A stretch of DNA of 5,802 nucleotides from Limisphaerales bacterium. Its GTDB lineage: Bacteria > Verrucomicrobiota > Verrucomicrobiia > Limisphaerales > UBA11358. A program made the position numbers and the translations under genes. Under the pieces are notes generated by a model. It was given only the letters and a program-made list of their open reading frames with translations, was not told the origin of the DNA and did not search any database. Below, in pieces: positions 1 to 5,100 of this stretch (its first letter is position 1; every line of letters begins with the position of its first letter). Location of the stretch: positions 1 to 5,802 of the forward strand of contig PKZR01000010.1 of NCBI GenBank assembly GCA_003133815.1, in the 5' to 3' direction.

Positions 1-52
1 AGCGGTCAAGCGCACCGTAGGCAAGCGGCTGACTTATGATCAATGTGTATGC

Positions 53-100
53 CGGGAGTAAACCCCACTCAATTTGCGTTATCTAAATACTCCCGTTTTT
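53..100 (+). terminator. Possible long-loop intrinsic terminator
   Basis: CGGGAGTA (53-60) is perfectly complementary to TACTCCCG (88-95), and the right arm is followed at once by five T (96-100). That is the layout of a rho-independent terminator, which would end a transcript entering from the left edge. The 27-nt loop is much longer than usual, so this is uncertain. It could instead be a leader structure of the gene at 151. Confidence 0.3.
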
Positions 101-106
101 GTTGAG

Positions 107-129
107 GGTTGGACAGCCTTTGTCCAACC
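107..129. promoter_or_regulatory. Perfect 9-bp dyad upstream of the XRE gene, possible operator
   Basis: GGTTGGACA (107-115) and TGTCCAACC (121-129) form a perfect inverted repeat with a 5-nt centre (GCCTT). It ends 21 nt before the ATG of the helix-turn-helix gene. XRE/Cro-type repressors often bind such dyads near their own promoter, so autoregulation is a reasonable inference. No T-run follows, which argues against a terminator. It could also form an RNA hairpin in the leader. No convincing -35/-10 pair was found nearby; only a loose TATCTAAAT at 80-88. Confidence 0.45.
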
Positions 130-150
130 GGGCCGCGCAAACTGGGGCCT

Positions 151-573
151 ATGAAAAATAAAAAAGCAGGAATGGAAACGGGCTGGCACAAAACGTGGAA
201 CAAGCCGATGCCGGAATGTCGGGCGCTGGCGGTCGTCATCCGCCGCCGCCGCGAACGGCGTGGATGGACACTCGCCAAGCTCGCCGAGGAATCCGGTGTT
301 TCGCGCCAGATGCTGGGTTTTATCGAGGACGACCAGAGGAAACCCACGTGGGACACCACCGAGCGCATCGCCATTGCGTTTGGCATCCCCCACTACCAGC
401 TGGCTCTGGACACGTTTCGCTGGCAGAAACGGCAGCCGGCGTGCTGTCGCAGATGCCACTTTAGTTGCGTTCACAGGGGCGAGGCAAAGTGGTTAAATGA
501 GGCACGTCAATGCAAGCGCCCTCAAACAGCAACGCCAGCGTCGCCCGCAAGTCTGCCGGACGGAAAAATGTAG
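151..573 (+). CDS. Small XRE/Cro-type helix-turn-helix protein with Cys-rich tail
   Basis: Predicted 140-residue cytoplasmic DNA-binding protein. Residues about 24-86 read as a five-helix HTH_XRE domain. Basic helix 1 ends RRRRERRGW (31-39), helix 2 is LAKLAEESG (41-49), recognition helix 3 is VSRQMLGFIED (50-60), and helix 4 is TTERIAIAFGI (69-79). The motif S-x-x-x-L-x-x-I-E-x-x-x-R-x-P is typical of the family. After residue 90 there is no recognised domain. The tail has CC-x2-C-x3-C (98, 99, 102, 106) plus C121, possibly a metal site, and ends in a Pro/Ala/Ser stretch encoded by a palindromic repeat. ATG 151 is chosen because the more upstream TTG (109) lies in the left arm of the 107-129 dyad. 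ATG 172 and 208 keep the domain and are alternatives, and none has a good Shine-Dalgarno site. The dyad upstream suggests autoregulation. The target genes are unknown. The domain call is firm; the exact ends are not. Confidence 0.75.
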   Translation: MKNKKAGMETGWHKTWNKPMPECRALAVVIRRRRERRGWTLAKLAEESGVSRQMLGFIEDDQRKPTWDTTERIAIAFGIPHYQLALDTFRWQKRQPACCRRCHFSCVHRGEAKWLNEARQCKRPQTATPASPASLPDGKM

Positions 574-610
574 CGTCCGGCATCTTGCCGGAATTCCGCC
601 ATCTTTCCGG
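555..610. repeat. Overlapping palindromes spanning the XRE stop codon
   Basis: TCCGGCA-TCT-TGCCGGA (576-592) is a perfect 7-bp-arm palindrome. GCCGGAC (555-561) can alternatively pair with GTCCGGC (575-581), so the two hairpins exclude each other. The stop codon TAG (571-573) lies in the loop of the alternative hairpin. A second related 15-mer follows: CCGGCATCTTGCCGG (577-591) and CCGCCATCTTTCCGG (596-610) differ at two positions and are 4 nt apart. No T-run follows, so this looks more like a dispersed palindromic element than an intrinsic terminator. The last codons of the XRE gene (LPDGKM) are made of this repeat. Confidence 0.55.
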
Positions 611-618
611 TAATTATT

Positions 619-633
619 CGAGGCACAGCCTCG
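619..633. repeat. Short GC-rich hairpin
   Basis: CGAGGC-ACA-GCCTCG is a perfect 6-bp stem with a 3-nt loop. It sits between the palindromes behind the XRE gene and the 21-bp array and is not followed by T. The interval 574-734 has no convincing + strand gene. This hairpin, the palindromes before it and a doubtful short minus-strand frame (639-722) are all I see there. Confidence 0.35.
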
Positions 634-638
634 ACGCT

Positions 639-722
639 TCACGTTTTCCAGAGATTTCGCGCAGCCTCCAAATCAACTTGCACGTTGTCGGTGCGGGCTT
701 TTTGTGTGTTTTCGGCAGCCAT
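639..722 (-). CDS. Doubtful 27-residue minus-strand ORF
   Basis: The frame runs from ATG (722-720) to TGA (641-639). The peptide begins MAAENTQKAR and ends VDLEAARNLWKT. It has a balanced charged and helical composition that looks more protein-like than the other frames here. There is no Shine-Dalgarno site ahead of it, and it lies just past the 21-bp array when reading the minus strand, in a different frame from the repeat. It may be an isolated chance ORF, or the C-terminal end of a minus-strand repeat protein separated from it by a frameshift. I recognise no family. Confidence 0.18.
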   Translation of the reverse strand: MAAENTQKARTDNVQVDLEAARNLWKT

Positions 723-734
723 TTAAGCGTTTTC

Positions 735-1007
735 AAGAACTTTTTTAACAGTTCCAAGAACTCTTTAGAAGTCTACCGGAACTTGTTTAACCTTCCAACG
801 AACTTATTCAAGGGCTGGACGAACTCGTTGAACCGTTCGATGAACTCGTCCAGAGGCTGGAGGAACTCGTTTAGCCTTCCAAAGAACTTATTCAAAGGCC
901 GGACGAACTCGTTCAGCCCTCCACCGAACTCGTTCAGGGGCTGGACGAACTTATTTAACGGCTGGAGGAACTTGTTTAACCATTCCATCAACTCGTTCAG
1001 CCGCTAA
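735..1007. repeat. Thirteen tandem 21-bp units
   Basis: Units start at 735, 756, 777, 798, 819, 840, 861, 882, 903, 924, 945, 966 and 987. All are exactly 21 bp with no indels. The + strand core is GAACTCGTTCAG, with GAAC nearly invariant (CAAC in the last unit), followed by a more variable 3' half. Variation is concentrated at a few sites: C/T after GAACT, G/A before TT, and CAG/CAA/TAG/TAA. Units 1 and 2 at the left edge are the most degenerate. Because 21 is a multiple of 3, heptapeptide repeats appear in several frames: N-S-F-x-x-x-x on the + strand and L-N-E/K-F-x-x-P on the minus strand. A + strand frame (510-1007) is open through it, but its first 75 codons do not look like protein. 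The array ends 48 nt before the next gene, so it could also be part of that gene's leader. Confidence 0.95.
773..988 (-). CDS. Possible minus-strand heptad-repeat protein, perhaps decayed
   Basis: This minus-strand frame encodes 71 residues, almost entirely heptads of the type L-N-E/K-F-V-Q-P, covering units 12 to 3 of the 21-bp array. The triplets that vary as CAG/CAA/TAG/TAA on the + strand read CTG/TTG/CTA/TTA here, all leucine. GTT/ATT read AAC/AAT, both asparagine. The invariant GAA reads TTC, phenylalanine. Silent variation of this kind suggests past or present selection on this frame. Against a live gene: there is no clear ribosome site, a TAG lies just upstream at 1006-1004, and a TAG at 775-773 ends it while the same frame then stays open through units 2 and 1. 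The Pro or Gly in nearly every heptad argues against a plain coiled coil. I know no named family. An ATG start at 988 is used; TTG at 991 is the alternative. Confidence 0.3.
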   Translation of the reverse strand: MEWLNKFLQPLNKFVQPLNEFGGGLNEFVRPLNKFFGRLNEFLQPLDEFIERFNEFVQPLNKFVGRLNKFR

Positions 1008-1055
1008 AAGAGACCGGTAAATCAACCAACCAAAACACTCAAACATCAAAATATC

Positions 1056-1739
1056 ATGGCAAATCAATACTTCCTTCCTCCCGGTGAAGCGCGCCGCCGC
1101 GCGTGGCTCAACAACTTCTCCGGCAAGATGCCCACCTACGCCAACGTGGTCGGCGTGACGGACGCCGAGGTCAAGCAACTGGCCGCAGACGATCTGTTTT
1201 TCAATTTTGTCTGCGACACGCACAGCCAGCACACCAAGACCACGCGCGACTGGACGGCCTACAAACATCAGGCCGCCCATGGCGACAACCTGGGCGACAT
1301 CCCGGTGACTCCTACACCCGGCACGCCGCCGCCCACCGTGCCGCCGAACATATTCGGACGTGCCTGCGCACTGGCGGTGCGCATCAAGAATCATCCCAAC
1401 TGCACGGAAGCCATCGCGCAGGACCTCGGCATCATCGGGCCGGAAGTCATCGTTGATCCAAGCAGCATGAAACCGGTGCTTTATCTCTCGCTCAACGCCG
1501 GGCATCCGCATGTGGGCTGGCCCAAGCAGGGCATGGACAGCTTGGAACTCTGGAAGGACTGGGGCGACGGCAAGGGCTTCGTGCTGCTGACCTACACCAC
1601 AAACACGGATTACGCGGATATTTCGCCGTTGCCCGCGCCCGGCGTCAGCGCGGTCTGGAAATTCAAGGGCATCTACAGGCTCAAAGACCAGCAGGTCGGC
1701 CAATGGAGCGATGTGGCTACCATCGGCGTGATGGGATAA
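1056..1739 (+). CDS. Uncharacterised two-part protein, helical N-terminus and Fn3-like C-terminus
   Basis: Predicted 227 residues with no signal peptide or membrane segment. The N-terminal part (about 1-80) is helical and contains R-R-R-A-W-L-N-N-F (13-21) and a Trp/His-rich segment. A Pro/Thr linker (83-97) follows. Residues 98-133 read IFGRACALAVRIKNHPNCT, then DLGI. The C-terminal part (about 138-227) is predicted beta-rich: LELWKDW (163-169), AVWKFKGIYRLKDQQVGQWS (199-218) and a final V-A-T-I-G-V strand resemble a fibronectin type III-like sandwich. From memory this layout matches a widespread bacterial family of about 220-residue hypothetical proteins with the same helical, Pro-linker and Fn3-like plan; I do not know a name or function for it. 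There is no Shine-Dalgarno site: the 48-nt leader (1008-1055) is rich in A and C. A strong terminator starts 25 nt after the stop, so the gene can be its own unit. The long opposing frame on the minus strand is a shadow. Confidence 0.85.
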   Translation: MANQYFLPPGEARRRAWLNNFSGKMPTYANVVGVTDAEVKQLAADDLFFNFVCDTHSQHTKTTRDWTAYKHQAAHGDNLGDIPVTPTPGTPPPTVPPNIFGRACALAVRIKNHPNCTEAIAQDLGIIGPEVIVDPSSMKPVLYLSLNAGHPHVGWPKQGMDSLELWKDWGDGKGFVLLTYTTNTDYADISPLPAPGVSAVWKFKGIYRLKDQQVGQWSDVATIGVMG

Positions 1740-1759
1740 ATAAAATACTGCCCGCGACA

Positions 1760-1900
1760 ATAGCCCAGCCCTTCAGGGCTGGGTTTTTGCGTCAAAAGAC
1801 ATTTGAAGTCCCGACCGGGACGAAAGAAATGTCCTGCCGTCCCTTGCGGGACTTGGTGAAAGGGCGGGACAATTTACCCAGTGCTGAAGCACCGGGCTAT
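1760..1900. repeat. REPIN/BIME-like palindromic element
   Basis: The hairpin sequence at 1760-1784 reappears in inverse orientation at 1876-1900, with 20 of 25 positions identical by my count. Both begin ATAGCCC and carry CTTCAG at the loop. Between them are palindromes GTCCC-GACC-GGGAC (1808-1821) and GTCCC-TTGC-GGGAC (1839-1852), and a third GGGAC (1866-1870). Short palindromes in head-to-head pairs are the hallmark of REPIN/BIME elements, which are moved by REP-associated tyrosine transposases (RAYT). No such gene is in the window. Similar GTCCC/GGGAC-rich spacers are, from memory, common in Verrucomicrobiota genomes. Confidence 0.6.
1764..1788 (+). terminator. Intrinsic terminator after the 227-residue protein gene
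   Basis: CCCAGCCC (1764-1771), loop TTCA, GGGCTGGG (1776-1783), then TTTTT (1784-1788). This is a perfect 8-bp GC-rich stem with a tetraloop and a T-run, the classic rho-independent form. It starts 25 nt after the stop codon. The same hairpin is one half of an inverted hairpin pair that extends to 1900, so it may be a repeat element that also terminates. Confidence 0.85.
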
Positions 1901-1939
1901 TTTCATGGAATTCAGCCGCGCTCTTCTCCTCTTGAGATG

Positions 1940-1987
1940 GCGGCGCCCTGCCGGGTCGCCGCTACGAACATTTGACCCGGCATTTTT
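1940..1987. repeat. Nested hairpins, second one followed by T-run
   Basis: GCGGCG (1940-1945) pairs with CGCCGC (1957-1962). TGCCGGGT (1949-1956) pairs perfectly with ACCCGGCA (1975-1982), which is followed by TTTTT (1983-1987). The two stems interleave, so only one can form at a time unless as a pseudoknot. The second could be a back-up terminator with an 18-nt loop. It lies between the REPIN-like element and the promoter region of the large gene, so it would help insulate that gene. It may equally be another dispersed palindrome. Confidence 0.4.
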
Positions 1988-2106
1988 GTTCGGGGCGTGT
2001 TTTCAAGATTCAATCAAGACCGGGGATATGCGTCCGGAAATGACCAATAATTTCAGCCCAAAATGAGCGGTCAAAATATCGCAAAATAAAGCTTGCATAT
2101 TTTCAT

Positions 2107-2136
2107 TTTACTTTCAAAATTGCGGGTGAATTAAAT
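2107..2136 (+). promoter_or_regulatory. Weak candidate promoter of the large secreted-protein gene
   Basis: TTTACT (2107-2112) and TTAAAT (2131-2136), 18 bp apart, each match the sigma-70 boxes at 4 of 6 positions. A start near 2143 would give a leader of about 40 nt. The whole stretch 2060-2140 is AT-rich compared with its surroundings, as expected of a promoter, but no strong match exists. The remainder of 1988-2182 holds no gene that I can see. Confidence 0.22.
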
Positions 2137-2182
2137 AAATGTGGCTATAGGCTTTTGGTGCCTGTAATGGGAAGGGTTTCTT

Positions 2183-5100
2183 ATGAAAAAAAACATGGCG
2201 GTCTTCATGGCGGTCGTTTCGTCTCATGCACAGGGGTGCGCCACCGCGCCCGCAGGCCTGGTCGCCTGGTGGCAGGCGGAAGACAATGCCTACGACAGCA
2301 TCGGCAACAACAATGGCACGCTCATCAACGGGACGAGTTTCACCAACGGCGAAGTAGGTCAGGCGTTTAATCTGAACGGGGTTAATAATTTTGTGCTTGT
2401 AAATGCGGGTCCGAATTTGACGACCGGGCTTCAAAATGGATTCACCTTCGAAAGCTGGATCAATCCGACGACGGTTACAAGCGTGGTGGAGCTGTTTGAA
2501 TACGAGCGGGCGCTGGCGACGGGCAACGGTGCGGATGTCGGTGTTTTGTTTGCAATACACAATCAGGCACCGGATGGGACGAGTGGACCCTGTCTGTATG
2601 CCAATATAGTGGATGCAAGCAGCGCGCATGTTATCGCCTCGCCAGTGGGTTTGTTGACTGCCGGAAGCTGGCAGCATGTTGCATTGACTTATGACAAGGC
2701 TTCGGGTCTTGCGGCAATTTACATAAACGGCACCAACGTAGCGCAGGCAAATCTCGGCAGTTTTACTCCGCTAACGGGTTTCACCAACCTGCTGCTGGGC
2801 GCACGGACGACGTTTGGTTCGGTGGCAAATCCTCCAAATGCGTATTCTGGATTGATGGATGAAACAGGCTTTTACAACCGGGCGCTTTCTTCGAATGAGA
2901 TTGCCGGGATTTATCTGGCGGGCAGCGCGGGCAAATGTTTCACACCGGCGGCACCCGTCATCCTGACACAACCCCAAAGCCAGACGAACATAATCGGCGG
3001 GACGGTGAACTTCAGCGTGACGGCCAGCGGCACGCCGCCGTTGAGCTACCAGTGGAAGTTTGGCGGGACGAACATAGTGAACGCAACCAACACGATACTG
3101 ACATTGAACAATGTCCAGTTGTCACAGGCGGGGAATTATTCCGTGACAGTGACCAACATCGCCGGCTCGACTAACAGTGCGAACGCGGTGTTGACGGTCA
3201 ATGTGCCGCTAACCTGCACCACACCACCTTCGGGTTTGGTTTCCTGGTGGCGTGCGGAAGGAAATGCTTATGACAGTATCGGCGGCAACAGCGGGACTTC
3301 GACCAGCGGGGTCAGTTATACTAACGGCGAGGTGGGCCAGGCCTTTAATTTCAATGGCACCTCCACCCTGACGGTTGCCGATGCGCCGTCGCTGGATCCG
3401 ACAAATGCACTGACGATTGAATATTGGGTTTACGCCCTTGCCCGCCCAGCACATACATGGTCCCAAAACGTGTTTACAAAAGACGGCGTGACTTCAAGCA
3501 GGCAGTATTTGCTGACCGTTGGTGATTCCCCTACTACATCGGGAGCGGGAGACTTTAGAGCGGTTATCGGTGTGACTTCAGGGCTTAAGATTCTTGATAG
3601 CCTTGCGGTCATTCAGTCTAACACATGGTATCATGTGGCTGAAACGTATGATGGAGCCGCGTTAAAGCTTTATGTGAACGGCAGCCTTGATTCACAGATG
3701 GCTGTGACGGGTCCGATTATCACGACGACCCAGCCGGTCCGCATTGGAGGAGATGCACCTGCAGGACCATATTATTTCAACGGCAGGGTTGACGAAATCA
3801 GCCTTTACAACCGTGCGCTTACATCGAATGAGATAGCGGCGATATACAATGCAGGCAGCGCGGGCAAATGCTTCACGCCGGTGGTGCCTGCCATCACGAC
3901 CCAGCCGACGAACCAGACAATTCTGGCAGGTGGGACGGCCAGCTTTAGCGTAGCAGCCAGCGGGACGGCACCGTTGAGTTACCAGTGGCAATTCGGCGGG
4001 ACGAACATCCTGAACGCGACCAATGCATTGTTGACGCTGACCAATGTGCAATTGTCGCAGGCTGGCAATTACTCCGTAGTTGTGTCCAATGTTGCCGGTT
4101 CGACCAATAGTGTGAACGCGTTGTTGACGGTCAATGTTCCGGTCTGCACACCAGCACCATCAGGGCTGGTGGCGTTGTGGCAAGCGGAAGGGAATGCCTA
4201 TGACAGCATCGGCAACAACAACGGGACACCGGTCGGCGGCGTCAGCTACACCAATGGCGAGGTGGGTCAGGCATTCGTATTTAATGACACCAGCAGTTAC
4301 ATTCCGGTGCCGGCTTCACCAAGTTTAAATCTTGGAACCAACGGCGGGTTCACGATTGAAGGCTGGATCAAGCCGGACGCCTACACGGTCAGCGCCGCCA
4401 ACGGTGCCGGCGCACCGATCATTGAATGGGATTCCGCGACGCAAGACGGTTTGGATTTGTGGGTATATAATGGTTCGCTTTTGGGCGGCATCAGAAATAC
4501 GAATGGTGCCACCACCGTCACCCTGCAATCGTCCAGCGGCGTGTTCAACACGAACAGCATGCAGCATGTGGCGTTCACCTATGACAAGAGCAGCGGGTTG
4601 GGTGTGCTTTATCTCAATGGAGTCGTTGTTGCCACCAATAACTACGGCAGCGTAACGCCGCAGACGGCTTCTCCCGTGAATATTGGCCGGCGGACCGGCG
4701 AACCGTATTATGTCAATGCCACCTACGGTGGGTTGATTGACGAGTTGAGCCTTTACAGCCGTGCGCTTTCATCAAACGAGATAGCCACGATCTACAACGC
4801 GGGCAGCGGTGGCAAATGTTTCACGCCGGTGGCGCCTGCCATCACAACACAGCCGACGAACCAGACGGTGCTGGCAGGCGGAACTGCGACGTTCAATGTC
4901 ACCGCCAGTGGCACGGCACCATTGGGTTATCAGTGGAAATTCGGCGGGACGAATATTTTGAATGCGACCAACACAATGTTGACGTTGAACAATGTCCAAT
5001 TGTCGCAGGCTGGCAGTTATTCCGTGATGGTGTCCAACATCGCCGGTTCGACCAATAGTGTGAACGCGGTGCTGACCGTCAATGTGCCGGTTCCTGTTCC

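Noticed and set aside
2..61. Possible C-terminal end of an upstream gene (frame ending KRLTYDQCVCRE, stop 59-61)
   Set aside because: Only 19 codons are visible and another frame also ends nearby (TGA at 37-39). The stop falling beside the 53-100 hairpin is suggestive, but the evidence is too thin to annotate.
510..1007. Plus-strand 165-codon frame covering the 21-bp array
   Set aside because: Its first 75 codons overlap the XRE gene end and the palindromes and do not look like protein. In the array its frame is changed by many of the unit substitutions. It is open mainly because the repeat period is a multiple of three.
735..1007. CRISPR array
   Set aside because: The units are contiguous 21-mers with no unique spacers between conserved repeats.
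951..1760. Minus-strand 269-codon frame opposite the 227-residue protein gene
   Set aside because: It runs through the terminator hairpin and the repeat array, has Arg/Val/Gly/His-rich composition typical of antisense of GC-rich codons, and shows no domain. The + frame has recognisable structure.
2066..2074. AGCGGTCAA matching the first nine bases of the window, as a direct repeat bounding an insertion
   Set aside because: A 9-mer match over this length is plausible by chance, and no element ends coincide with it.
2097..2123. TTGCAT/TTGCGG as -35 boxes for the large gene
   Set aside because: No -10 box lies at 16-18 bp; TATAGG at 2146 is 20 bp from TTGCGG.
2142..2159. Sigma-54-like TGGC...TTTTGG upstream of the large gene
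   Set aside because: The GG and GC elements do not have the required 10-bp spacing, and the -12 GC is absent.
2114..2677. Minus-strand frames within the giant gene (also at 3209-3466, 3692-4051 and 4772-5326)
   Set aside because: They recur at similar places in each LamG/Ig module, as expected for antisense shadows of a repeated coding sequence.
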